The translations under genes were made by a program, and so were the position numbers. The notes under the pieces are model-generated. The model was not told where the DNA came from. It saw only the letters and a list, made by a program, of their open reading frames with translations, and did not search any database. A stretch of DNA of 64,000 nt from Zygnema cylindricum (taxonomy: Eukaryota; Streptophyta; Zygnematophyceae; Zygnematales; Zygnemataceae), in the NCBI GenBank assembly GCA_037447655.1, contig JBBHKE010000836.1, forward strand, positions 372,001-436,000, given 5' to 3'. This document shows positions 1 through 10,320 of this stretch, piece after piece; the stretch's first letter is position 1; each line of letters opens with the position of its first letter.

Positions 1-458
1 CATCAAGTTACAAGTAAAAACATGAAAAAAAAGAACATTTAAAGACAAAAAGCCAAAAGAGACTATATGGTATTAACTTAGCGAAGTTACGTTATATTGA
101 AATGAAGATTTTCCGTACAGTTTTTCAACCGTCTTCATGCTCAAAAACGAAATCGTTATGTTTGTGACAATTGTCTACCTCGACAACACATGTGAAAATG
201 GTAAAAGTCTTCACTCTAAAATCTATGTTGTCGCAACTTATTTTTTGAAATTGCTTGTGACTATGCATGTCTTTGCGTGACACGGTAGACATAAAGCATC
301 CCAGCCCCGTGTTATTCATGGTTGAAAAAGATGCCTTTGCCTTTCCTATCACGTCGTCGTGGAAAAACATTGAGACCCTTGCAATATAAGATCATGTTTT
401 GGATAGAGACGGACAAAAAAATGATCGTGTACTTCTCCTCGTCGATTTTTTTTGAAAC
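1..458. mobile_element. Remnant of Q-family (PIF/Harbinger-like) MITE
   Basis: Non-coding. It shares diagnostic stretches with the better-preserved Q copies at 43.2, 46.0, 49.2 and 50.5 kb: a 'tgtgacaattgt' block, a 'gacaacaca' block, a 'gcatgtctttgcgtgacac' block and a terminal 'attttttttgaaac'. Its left end lies outside the window and its right end is cut by an LTR at about 459. Short ORFs here have no recognisable product. Confidence 0.5.
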
Positions 459-931
459 TATAGAAATTAAAGGTTTCTGTTATGTATTTTCTAGGTCTGA
501 ATAAGAAACATAAAAAGAGTAAAACAACAAAGCCAGCCTGCTTCTCACTCCACTCTTATGTCACCACCCTTGTTGCAGTCACTAAAGACTATTTGCTGAA
601 GGAAAGATAGGGAGTAAGCTAATATTAGACATTACCAAAAGAGCTATCGAAACAAAGATTAGATCTTGGTCCCTACCGTCTGGCATAGTCGCCGATAACC
701 GTAAGCTTTATCCTATAGTCTAGGAACTGTGTTGAGATATATAGGGTACGACAACTAAGTAGCCATTAACACATAGGGAATTTGATTTAACTATCAAAAC
801 GGACTTTTAGAACATAGATGCAGTTTTACTTTATTATTTCGACGACTTGTATTAAAAGCCGACTTCGATCAGACGGCCATGGAGCAAACCGACATTGCGA
901 AATAGCCTTTGGCAGTTTTCGGTCACCGCCA
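459..931 (+). mobile_element. 5' half of LTR of copia element G, split by element A
   Basis: Begins with a degenerate LTR start (TATAGAAAT where the family has TGTTGAAAT), followed by the family hallmark 'tattttctaggtctgaataa'. It stops at 931 exactly where element A begins, and the LTR sequence resumes at 5,303. Bases 927-931 (CGCCA) are repeated at 5,303-5,307 as element A's target duplication. A degenerate antisense tRNA-like stretch lies near 640-720. Confidence 0.7.
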
Positions 932-1139
932 TGTTGAAATGTATATATTATCTAGGTTTGAATAAAGGAAAACTTAATTAGAGGAACTCAAAAAACGCAG
1001 CCTACCTCTCGCTCCACTCTCCAAACTCCCACACTTGTCGCAGTCACTAAAGGTTGGAGAGGAAGCTAGAGCCATGGCTGCCCATGCTGCCCAGAAAGAG
1101 AGACAGACAGGCTGCAATTTTTGGTAGGTTTACCAAAAG

Positions 1140-1272
1140 GATCTTGACGGACCCAAGATTTGATCCTTGTACCTGCAATTTTTGGTAGGTCTACCAAAAG
1201 GATCTTGACGGACCCAAGATTTGATCCTCGTACCTTGCGCCCGTCATGAGTCGGATAGCTGGTAGCTATATC
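1140..1272 (-). other. Antisense tRNA-like (Pol III box) module in LTR A
   Basis: Read on the minus strand there is an A-box-like stretch (about 1,250-1,272), then box-B-like GGATCAAATCT (at 1,217-1,227 and again at 1,156-1,166 through a tandem duplication), then a T run. It does not fold into a complete cloverleaf, so it is tRNA-derived or tRNA-mimicking at best. The 3' LTR has one copy of the box at 4,357-4,368. Confidence 0.45.
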
Positions 1273-1782
1273 CTATAGTCTAGGATCAGTACTAGATTAT
1301 ACAGTGTATGATAATTGTATAAACACAAACGACACAATATGTTTCATTTAATTGATTACAGGACGGACTGAACACAGAAAAGGATTAGACCGCACGAATT
1401 TTGGACCTCACGGAATTAACGAAACGACATTTTATTTAGACAACCAATATCAAATGTCGGTCTTCATCGAACTGCGTGGTGCGAGCCGGGATTCCGGAGT
1501 TTGATTTGGCGTTTTCGGGCACTGCCACTCCGGATGACACGTGGCAAGATCCGGGAGGATCGCGGATCTCCGAAACGCGAGATGACCATAATGGATATGA
1601 CAAATGTCACATTATGGCGATGTAGTACATGGACCGTACAGAAAGTACGTAGGTACCTATATTTTTTTGTACGGTACAGTCTTATAATTGGTCCGTACCT
1701 CAATACTATGAGGCTTAAAGAGCGGTTTTAGGACTTAATACTAATTTTGGTAGGTAGTCGCCTCTCTCCCACAGAGCATCTG

Positions 1783-1790
1783 TATAAATA
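1783..1790 (+). promoter_or_regulatory. LTR promoter TATA box
   Basis: TATAAATA just downstream of a conserved 'cgcctctctcccaca' block. The equivalent place in the other LTRs also has a TATA box, for example TATAAAA on the minus strand near 20,851-20,857 in LTR D. Likely Pol II promoter of the element. Confidence 0.6.
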
Positions 1791-2138
1791 GGCAAATTTT
1801 GCCTTTTAATTACAACTCATTTAGTAGACCATTTTCAGTGATTCTTTTTGATGCGGAATCAGGGGAGTCCACGCTACACAATGGTGTAATCAGTTAGGGT
1901 TTTTGCTTGCCATGGTGGCGGCATTTCTAAGGGAAAAACAAAGTGGGGGAATGTGTCCAAATACTCATATTCTAACTTTGCATTCTGTGGAGGAACTGAG
2001 CACACAAAAAGTCTTCTTTCACGGGGTGAAGGTGTATTGGTGTTTTTACTGTCAGGGTGTCGGTTATTCGGGTTTGTATCAACTTGGAGTCGGCACTATC
2101 TAGATAAGCCTCTTGTGAGACGCCTACTTTGAGGACCA

Positions 2139-3492
2139 ATGGAGGTCTCAAAGTTTCAGGTTATGGGCCCACCATCTAGGGTGCCTATGTTTGATGGAAC
2201 ATACTTCACTTATTGGGAGTTTACGATAGAGGGATTACTTTTCGAAAAGCACTTAATGGGGAATTGTTTCAGGACAAGTGAGGTGTCCGCCACCGGGCTT
2301 TGGTGGAAATCACTACAGATATTCATCTGGGGCTTCCCAAAAAACCAACCGGAGTTCAGATGTTACGAAAGGTGAACGAAAAATCATTGCCATGGAAGAG
2401 GGAAAAGGGGAGAAGGGAAAATGAACACTTATGGTGAGGGGAGCTAGGCTCTCGGCTACGGTTCCACTTGTAGGGGTCATAACTAAAACTGAAGAAAGTG
2501 ATAGTAGAATTTGGGAGTATAAAAACATTAAAGAAAAACATCTCCTACTTAGAAATATGTCTAAGCCCATAACTATCGCTCTTTTAATACTAACAAAGTC
2601 TTCAAAAATATGGGAATCACTAAGTCAGATTTATAAGAGTGAGACTATACAGAGGCAACAGTTATTAAAACAGGAAATAGAGGCCTATGTTTATAAAGGC
2701 GGTAGCATGATAGAGTTTTGTAATGATATTGTTGCGATATATATTGAGCTTGCTAGTGCGGGATATGTAGAATCTGAGGAGAGAAAGATTAACACACTAA
2801 TCATGAAACTCCGAGATGAGTACGAAAACATCATTAACTGTATGCACGAAATGGATGGCTCCTCATGGACTTGGAGCATTACCATGGGGATATTTCTTGT
2901 GAGGGAAAGCACATTAGAGCTTTGTAGGGGAAGTGACAGGGTGAATGCACTAATAGCTAGTGGTGACTGGCGAAAGCGTGATGAGAGGAACGGCGGTGAC
3001 GAGCGGAAGCGTGATGGGAGGATTGACGGTGACGAGCGGAAGCGTGATGAGAGGAAGAAAGTCAAAGGTAAACCTTATCGGAACTTCGGTGAAAAGTGAG
3101 GGAGTGGAAAAGAAAGGGGAGCTTTGAAAAAATGGGTTTGCTTGTTTTGTAGGGAAGCGGGTCACTATATAGAGGAGTGTCCTTGTTTGGAAGGAATTAG
3201 AAATTGGAACGTGAATGAGGAGGAAGAAGAGGAAGAGGAGAAAGAGGATGAAGAAAATTTGGAGCTTCTTCACATCGGTAGTCAGGGGAAGAGAGAAAAG
3301 CACACAAAAGTTCCACGAAAGCAACGTTGTGCTCTTGGAGGCATAACAGAAGTAAAGGGAAGGGAGCTACCTCAGGGAGTTAGACGTGATGACGAAGTCA
3401 AGGATTGTAGAAAGTATAACTTAGAAATGAGAAAGTCAGATCTTGGATCCATAATTGAAAAGGGAAAAAAAATAATGATGATAATTTTATAG
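2139..3492 (+). pseudogene. Copia gag of element A (broken)
   Basis: Gag coats retrotransposon RNA in cytoplasmic virus-like particles. The reading starts in the LTR (ATG 2,139) with a VMGPPSRVP...F.G...YW segment typical of copia Gag, breaks after about 79 codons, and resumes in another frame at 2,431-3,099 (IWESL, EFCNDI, LIMKLRDEYENI). Repeated 'DERKRDGR' blocks near 2,990-3,060 form a basic tail. A CCHC zinc knuckle (C-x2-C-x4-H-x4-C, about 3,139-3,180) lies in the next open segment, followed by a Glu-rich stretch. Several frame changes show it is dead. Confidence 0.8.
2159..2173 (+). other. Half-tRNA(iMet)-type primer-binding site
   Basis: GGTTATGGGCCCACC starts at the base after the LTR's terminal CA. 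It complements the anticodon arm of initiator tRNA-Met, the primer type established for Drosophila copia, rather than the 3' CCA end. Here the site lies inside the gag reading frame (Val-Met-Gly-Pro). Equivalent sites follow the LTRs of G (5,791), D (minus, 20,638) and E (minus, 17,134). Confidence 0.75.
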
Positions 3493-3505
3493 ATGTTTTG
3501 GAAAC

Positions 3506-3871
3506 ATGAACCGGTCGGAAAAAGAGACTTCAACGGATTTCGAGGAAAGGGTAGAAGTAAATCTAGAGGGGGTTTTAAAGAACAGGGGAGAAGAGAAATG
3601 TTTAATGAAAGGTTTAGGGGAGAAATACATTTTGGGAATAGAATTAGAAATTGATAGTGGAAAGAATTCCATGGGAGAGAGTGAGGAAAGTTCAAAAAAT
3701 GGGGTAATTATCATGGATAAAAATATGAGTTCAGGAGATGTAGATTTTCTGAGGAACTTAGTGGGGACTCTTGATTTAAGGATAAATTTGGGGGGTAATG
3801 GTTTTGACATCACTAATAGGAGTGATGCCATCTATGAAGGTGTGCCTATAAAAGGGTTAGCATCTGGGTGA
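3506..3871 (+). pseudogene. RT / RNase H junction fragment of element A pol
   Basis: Aligns by eye with the minus-strand pol of element C (8,538-9,104): both have a 'GVII.D..MS' segment and a 'LGG...DIT..SDAIYE' segment, the latter being the start of copia RNase H. In A the middle of RT is deleted between these blocks, and everything between gag and this piece is absent. Confidence 0.65.
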
Positions 3872-4139
3872 GTGTTGCAGATTAGAGATGGGGCTGACTA
3901 CTTCAATTACAAGAGGGAAATTTAGTTTTGTGTGGATGAGATGAGGTGAATAAAATCTTTGTTCGACTTTATGATAAGTGGGATGCTAAATTAAATGTGT
4001 GATCAAAAAGATACAACGTTTATTTTGGCTCATATAACAAACCTTTCCAAATAGGACGTTATTTAATGAGAAAAAAAGAAACAAGAAAAAGAAAAGAAAA
4101 ATGTATTTGGTAGGAATTGAAGGGAAAGTAGACTATGAG

Positions 4140-5302
4140 TGTTGAAATGTATGTATTTTCTAGGTTTAAATAAAGGAAAACTTAACAAGAGGAAGTTAGC
4201 AAAGGCAGTCTGCCTCTCGCTCCACTCTCCAAACCCCCACACTTGTCACAGTCACATAAGGTTGGAGAGGAAGCTAGAGCCATGGCTCCCCATGCTGCCC
4301 AAAGAGAGACAGGCTATATTTTTTGGTAAGTTTACCAAAAGGATCTTGACGGACCCAGAATTTGATCCTAGTACCTGCCGTCTATCAAGAATCGGATAAG
4401 TGGTAGCTTTTTCCGATAGTGTAGAATCTATACTAGAGTATACAGGGTACGATATTTATGTAAACACGAACGACGCAATATGTTTCATTTAACTGATTAC
4501 AGGACAGATTCTACATGGAAAAGGATTAGACCGCACAAATTCTGGACCGCACGGAATTAACGAAACGACATTTTATTTAGACGGTCAGTATTAAATGTCG
4601 GTCTTCATGAAACGGCTGTGGTGCGAGCCGGGATTTCGAAGTGGGCGACTTGGCATTTTCGGGCACCGCCACTCCAAATGACACGTGGCAAGATCCGAGA
4701 GGATTGCGAGATCTTCGAAATGCGAGATGACAATTCGTGATGTGACAAATGTCACATTATGGCTATGTGGTAAATGGAGTGTAAAAAAAGTACGCCAGTA
4801 CCTATACTTTTTTGTTCAGTAAAATCTTATAATAGGTCCGTACCTCATTATTATGGGGCTAAGAGAGGGGTTTTACGACTTACAATAATTTTGGTAGGTA
4901 GCCGCCTCTCTCCCAGAGAGCATCTATATAAATATACAAAATTTGCCATTTAATTACAACTCATTTAGTTTACCATTTTCAATGATTCATTTTCCTGCGC
5001 ACTCAAGGCAGTCTACGCTACACAAAGGTGTAGTCGGTAAGAGTTTTTGCCTGCCAGGGTGGCGGCATTTCTAAGGGAAAGTCAAAATGGGGGAATGTGT
5101 CCAAATACTCATAATCTAACTTTGCATTCTATGGGGGAACTGAGCACACATAAAGTCTTCTTTCACGGGGGTGAAGGTGTATTGGGGTTTTGACTATTAG
5201 GGTGTTAGTCATTCTGGTTTGAATTAACTTGTTGTCGGCACTATATAGATAAGTTTTTTGTGAGCTGCCTACTGTGAGGACTAATGGAGATCTAGAGTTT
5301 CA
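4140..5302 (+). repeat. 3' LTR of element A
   Basis: 1,163 bp, TGTTGAAAT...GAGTTTCA. It matches 932-2,158 throughout except for the missing tandem copy of the tRNA-like segment. Immediately followed by the target duplication CGCCA (5,303-5,307). Confidence 0.88.
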
Positions 5303-5790
5303 CGCCACAACGAATGACACGCGGCAACATCTCGTTGGTTTAAGGGATCTCCAAGAAGCATCATGACAAGTCTGGATGTGATAGCCGTCACCTTTATGGT
5401 CATGTTGTACAGGGGCAGTACAAAAAGTATTTCCGCACCAGTACCTTTTTATACTGCACATCCCGGATTGGTGTCGACTTCAAAAAAAGGGGGTTTAGAG
5501 AGGCGATTAGAGTTAGACAATTTTAGAGGTAGCCAACTCTCTCTCTAAGGGCATTATATATTTATAGGCCATCTTTGGCCATTCATAACTTACTACTCGG
5601 GGGAGCAAATCACTTGATTCTTTTTGCTAATAGCTAAAGGGAGTCATATTTTCACAAAGGTGAGGCTAATCAGAGTAATTTCCTGCCTGGGTGGCAATTA
5701 TTCTTGGTGAAATAGAAAGGAATCACGGTTATCTTAGGGGTTCCGTGTGAGCTACCTACTTTGAGGACCTATGGAGGTCTTTGAGTTGCA
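5303..5790 (+). mobile_element. 3' half of LTR of copia element G
   Basis: Continues the LTR interrupted at 931, starting with the duplicated CGCCA. Contains the conserved 'gacacgcggcaa' block, a TATA-rich stretch near 5,558-5,565 and ends at CA (5,789-5,790) after 'ATGGAGGTCTTTGAGTTG'. The primer-binding site GGTTATGGGCCCACC begins at 5,791. As in element A, the gag ATG (5,771) is inside the LTR. Confidence 0.75.
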
Positions 5791-6722
5791 GGTTATGGGC
5801 CCACCCTCTTGGGTGCCCATCTATAGCGGAAATTGCTTCATATACTGGGAGAGTATGATGAAAGGAGTTCTGTGTGAGAAAAGGTTTTGGGGAAAATTGA
5901 GTGGACGAGTGAGGCGTCCATCCAGCCTGGGCATTCCTCCAAGGTTTGGAAGGACCAGGTTTACCAGAAAAGCAAATCCAGCTCCACCAGTGGAGAATAA
6001 GGAGGGGGAAAACATTGTGATGGAAAAAGGGAAAGAAAAGGAGACAATCACACCGATCGCAAAACCTATAGCGACCGAATCGACTTTCATGTCACATGTT
6101 CCGAGGAATGAGGAGAATGATATTGATAATTGCGATTACAATAATATGGCGGCAAAACACTCCATACTTTGTCATCTCATCCAATGACTTGCATCACCTC
6201 ATTTGCTAGTGGAAAGGGCATCCGATATATAGGTGGCACACTTAGTGATGTACCGAAGTGGTACAATTCAGCAACAACAACTGGCATATCAAAAAATAGA
6301 TGCATATTCATACAAAAGGGGGAATATGCTAAATTTATGTAATGAGCTTGCGACACTTTTTATGGAGTTGGAGAGTGTTAGACAGGTAGAAAATGAAAAA
6401 ATGAAGGTTAACTATCTACTCATGAAATTACCCGATGATTATGAGACTATAATTATTCGTGTACAAGATCTATCGGATTCCTGGTGGACCTGGAACTCGG
6501 TAGTAGGGATGATTCTTGTCCGAGAGGATATGATAGAGATTCGGAGGGGAGGTAAGAGTGGACAAGCCTTGGCAGCCGGGACTGATTGGAGGAATAAGGA
6601 TCTAAGGAAACCGTTTGGAGGCTATGGAGGAGGGGAGAAAAAAATTAAGTCCGATGAGTCCGAACCGAGGGTTACAAAATGACTATGTCACTATTGTAAG
6701 AAACCATGGCACTACTGATGAA
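5771..6722 (+). pseudogene. Copia gag of element G (truncated)
   Basis: Opens MEVFELQVMGPPSWVP with a YW pair downstream (138 codons to 6,187). It continues in a second frame from 6,233 with blocks shared with other gags here (QLAYQKIDAYSYK, LPDDYETII, SWWTWN) and reaches the first half of a zinc knuckle (CHYCKKPWH) after a stop near 6,682. The sequence then jumps at about 6,722 into an unrelated LTR, so pol is absent. Confidence 0.75.
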
Positions 6723-7149
6723 AGAGGTAATTAAAAGTTAAATTTTTTGTTTTTGGTAGCCTCTAAAGTGAGAGGGAGAGGATCAAAGGCAAGACATGGT
6801 TGCCGCATTATTTAGAATGTCGCAGACTACAGTAGTAGGTCATTTTTTCCAAAATTGTGACCACAACCGGATTTGAACCTGCAACCTATTGATTTTATCT
6901 AGCCAAGCCCCTTAATCAACAAGGCCCTAACAAAACGATAAGCCTATGAGGTTTCACAATTACTTAACCAATGACGCAATGGCTAAAACACACCAAACTG
7001 ACTACAATGCGCATATGAAGCAATTCATGAACTAATGCGAATCTGAACCGTGTAAATATATTTGATCAGACAACCATCATTGCAGCCGCCACCCAAAATG
7101 AGATTTTGCCAACCTTTATAAAATGCGTCACGCGATGCCACATGGCGCT
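6723..7149 (+). repeat. LTR fragment (F-type), truncated
   Basis: Similar in sense orientation to the LTRs at 10.3-13.2 kb: shared 'gaggatcaaaggca', 'catggttgccgcattatttagaa' region, 'gccgccacccaaaatgag' and 'gccacatggcgc'. Lacks the LTR start and ends at the left boundary of LTR C. Confidence 0.6.
6855..6945 (-). other. Antisense tRNA-like module in F-type LTR fragment
   Basis: The minus strand carries a perfect box B, GGTTCAAATCC (6,869-6,879), preceded about 50 bases upstream by an A-box-like TTGTTGATTAAGGGG and followed by a T run. The acceptor halves do not pair, so this is tRNA-like, not a functional tRNA gene. Confidence 0.5.
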
Positions 7150-8145
7150 TGCAATTTTGTGTCCCCCAATAAACTACATAATTTAGGAAGCCTCTAGGTA
7201 GTTTTTGACTAACCCTTCTTCAACTAGAACCGCTGCTACCCAAGCAGGCAAATAGACTATTCGACTGCAACTATGTGCATTCTAGACTCTCTTGAGTTAA
7301 CAGCAAGAATAATCACTGAAAACGCCCAACCACGCGATTAATTATCAAGTGGCAAATATACCAATATTTATACAAGCTCATTGAGAGAGAGGCGGCTACC
7401 TCCTCAATCCTTTAAAGTCCTAAACCCCTCTCACAACACCTATATACTAATGTACAAACCAATCATAGAATTGTACAGTTTAGAAAGGTAATATGGCCGA
7501 CGTCCTTTCTGTACGGCCTGTGTACAACAAGGCCATGGAGTAGACATGTGTCTCCTCCAAACTTGTTCCCATGCTTCTCGGGATTCCCCCTTTCCAATTT
7601 TATTATGCCACGTGGCACCAGATCATGTCACACCCGCAAATCGCTAAAGCGGCCATTCCAAGGTCTCGGCGATGATGCGTGTCGTCGCATTAAAGCCGAC
7701 TTTTAATATTAGATGTTTAAAACAAAGTCCATTACATTTGTTTCGTGCAGGTTAATGTTCGCACTATATTACAATGAGCCTATATGCTTGTTATCTCTTA
7801 TTCCGTTAACCGGATTAAGGTTCCTTAGTAATTCTTAAAAAAAACGCAAATTCTAAATACTCTAAAGAACTTCTACGACAAACCGGTTAGAGTTGACGGC
7901 TACGCCTCGCTCTGCCGGTTGAAGGTTTGAGTCCTGCCGGACTCAACCTTTTTGTTAAGAGTGACTTATGTCACTCTACAATCCTGCATGTGTAGCCAAG
8001 GCAGCCATGGCTCCACACTCTCTTTCACCTTCAGTGACTACAAGAAGTATCGGGGCTAGAGAGAGAAGGTGGAGGAAAACTGCCTCCGCTTTTACTTAAT
8101 CTATTCAAACCTAGAGAATGCCCTCTAAATCGCTTGATTTCAACA
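7150..8145 (-). repeat. 3' LTR of copia element C
   Basis: 996 bp on the minus strand: TGTTGAAATC at 8,145 through ...AAAATTGCA at 7,150. Same subfamily as LTR D (20,639-21,656), sharing the same tRNA-like block and the same 'gaggcttcct' 3' segment. Its left end lies inside the F-type LTR fragment, suggesting insertion into it. The matching target duplication on the other side is lost. Confidence 0.8.
7881..7953 (+). other. tRNA-like module in LTR C (antisense to the LTR)
   Basis: A-box-like CCGGTTAGAGTTGACGG, then box B GGTTTGAGTCC (7,924-7,934), then TTTTT (7,949-7,953), the order and spacing of a Pol III tRNA gene. The acceptor stem cannot be formed. The same block with GGTTCGAGTCC is in LTR D. 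Confidence 0.5.
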
Positions 8146-8194
8146 CTCCCTTTATTTTTTAGTCTAATATCAGTTTCTCCTTTAGTCCATATTT

Positions 8195-10290
8195 TTATCT
8201 ACAATATTTTAACTTGAGAGATGGCACAGGTTTGGTCATCATATCAGCCACCATTTCCCCATCAGCCATATACACAAGATTCACAATTTTGTTTTCAATC
8301 TTTTCCCTCACAAAAGTCAATCTTATGTCCATATGTTTAGCCTTAAAGTGATGTTTTGGATATGCTCCAATTGCAATGGCAGCCTGATTATCACATAACA
8401 CTTCATGCACTCCCTCCATCATATACCCCAGTTCTTGTAACAAAGATTTGACCCACATCAATTATTTCACAGCAGAACAAGAGGCCATATACTCAGCCTC
8501 CATAGTGGACTGAGCAACCACCTTTTGTTGCTTGCTACTACAACAACAAACACCTTCCCCCACTTACAACACATACCAAGTCCTCATAAATGGCATCACT
8601 CCAAGGTGTAATGTCAGTGTGCTCTCCTCCCAAATGCAACCAATGAACCCTTGTTCCTACAAGATATGTCATGACTCTCTTGGCTGCCTCCCAGTCTCTC
8701 TTCCTAGGATCATTAAGACTCCTACTGATGACTCCAACTGTTGTGACTATGTCCAGCCTAGTACAGTTCATAAAATAGATTAAGCTTCGTACAACGTGCT
8801 TGTAAGGAATTGACTTCATAAATTGTTCCTCTTCTAGACTCATTTGATCATCTAAGATTATCACTCCTCCTTCTACACTCCCATCACTTACTTTTTTCAA
8901 GTCCATGGGAGGGGTAGAACTGTTTGTTTTTTCCATCTGGAATTTCTCAAGCATATTCCCTATAGCCTCTTTTTGAGTAAGTCTGGAAATCTTTTTCCCT
9001 CTATCTCTTTCCATTTGAATTCCCATAATATATTTTGCCTCCCCTAAATCCTTCATGTCAAATATGCTTCTAAGATCTTTCTTGAACTTATTGATCTTTT
9101 CCATAAACTTACTTCACACTAGCAAATCATCCACATAATTTTAAATGAAAATAACACCATAATCTTCTTCAAACATATAAATAGAATGTTTGGAGCTGAT
9201 CCAGATATATCCCTGATTGGTAAGAAACACATCTAGTTTCTTATTCCATTGTTTGGGAGCCTACTTTAGTCCATACAAGGACTTTATGAGTGTGCAGACT
9301 TTGCTCTCCTCTCCTTCCTCTACAAACCCCTCTAGTTGCCGCATGAAGATTTTTTCCTCTAGCTCATCATTGGGGAAGGCGGTTTTAATATCCCTCTGAT
9401 GTATTTCTATGTTTTCCGCTGCAGCTAGACTGAGGAGAATTCTTACTGATGGGAACCGAACCACCGGAGAAAAAGTCTCCTCATAATCTATCCTCTCTTT
9501 TTGGGTGAACCCCTTTGCTACCAACCAAGCCTTATATCTCTCAATAGTATTATCTTTTTTCAGTTTCAGTTTAAACACCCATTTGCACCCAATCTGTTTT
9601 CTGTCCGAAAGACAGTCCACCAGCTCACAAGTTTTTCCTCCCATGATGGAGGCCTCATCAGTATGGGAGAGCTTAGTTACCTTGTGAGCAGCCTGCTTTT
9701 CGTGTACTGTTTTGCTACTTCTTTGTCCTCCCTCAAAGTCTGAACCTCGAACTGAGGGAGGTCTAGAAATCCTTTTCACTGTCTCGTCGGCTTCCCTATC
9801 CATGGAAGCCGGTTTTGGCTCCTCCTCCTCTGTCTCCTCGGAGTGTATAGGAATACAAGGAGATTTCGCTGTATCTCTCTTATCTTGAATCTCCCTTTAA
9901 TTTGTAACCACGTTTTTTGTCATGTCCCCTCCTGGAAGATCCAAGTCCTACTCACTCTCGCACTCAAAAATGATTCTTATTTTCTTGGCATATTTGAAAG
10001 GATTTAATGACTTCCCTTCATCCATGACAACTAGGTGCTTTACCATAATGATAACTTGTTTAGTTAAGTAATAGACTCTATATCCCTTAACATTTTCATC
10101 ATATCCCACAAAATACCCCAGTTTCCTTTCAACATCTAGTTTCCAGTTTTTCTTATGTGTGCCAAGGCTGTAAACTTGACTGCCGAATACTTTAAGGTGA
10201 GAAATATCTTGTTTCCTTCCAACCTATCTCTCACAAGGTGTCATTCCTTTTACGACCCTAGTAAGTGAAATTCTATGGGCTCTATTGCCC
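8195..10290 (-). pseudogene. Copia pol of element C: integrase tail, RT, RNase H (broken)
   Basis: Read from 10,290 leftward. The integrase C-terminal region (KGMTPCER, HLKVFGSQVYSL, GYFVGYDE..KGYRV) is followed by the RT amino half (9,803-9,261: CKWVFKLKLK, ERYKAWLVAKGFTQ, ETFSPVVRF). Next come a YVDD catalytic motif (near 9,130-9,150, with a stop two codons later), the RT tail/RNase H start (9,104-8,538) and the RNase H C-terminus (8,461-8,195: VLCDNQAAIAI, ADMMTKP). At least four in-frame stops or shifts are present. Gag, protease and the integrase core are missing at the 10,290-10,320 junction. Confidence 0.85.
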
Positions 10291-10320
10291 ACAGAATTCG
10301 CAGATCCAAAAAAAGGTATT

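Larger units (their letters stand above)
932..2158 (+). repeat. 5' LTR of element A
   Basis: 1,227 bp, TG...CA. It is about 64 bp longer than its partner because one segment (about 1,111-1,236), covering the antisense tRNA-like box B, is tandemly duplicated. A TATA box sits at 1,783-1,790. The last 20 bases contain the gag start codon (ATG at 2,139). Confidence 0.88.
932..5302 (+). mobile_element. Copia-like LTR retrotransposon A, internally deleted, with TSD
   Basis: Two direct LTRs (932-2,158 and 4,140-5,302) flank about 2 kb of internal sequence. Ends are TGTTGAAAT...AGTTTCA. The 5-bp target duplication CGCCA is exact on both sides (927-931 and 5,303-5,307), so the element boundaries are firm. 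The interior keeps gag and a zinc knuckle and jumps directly to the RT/RNase H end of pol. Protease, integrase and most of RT are missing, so it can only have moved with help from another element. Purine-rich sequence 'gaagggaaag' precedes the 3' LTR. Confidence 0.9.

Noticed and set aside
1900-1925. LTR end and primer site at the 'TGGTGGCGGC' block
   Set aside because: The duplication CGCCA, the A-G-D-E comparison and the GTTATGGGCCC primer site place the LTR end about 245 bases further downstream.
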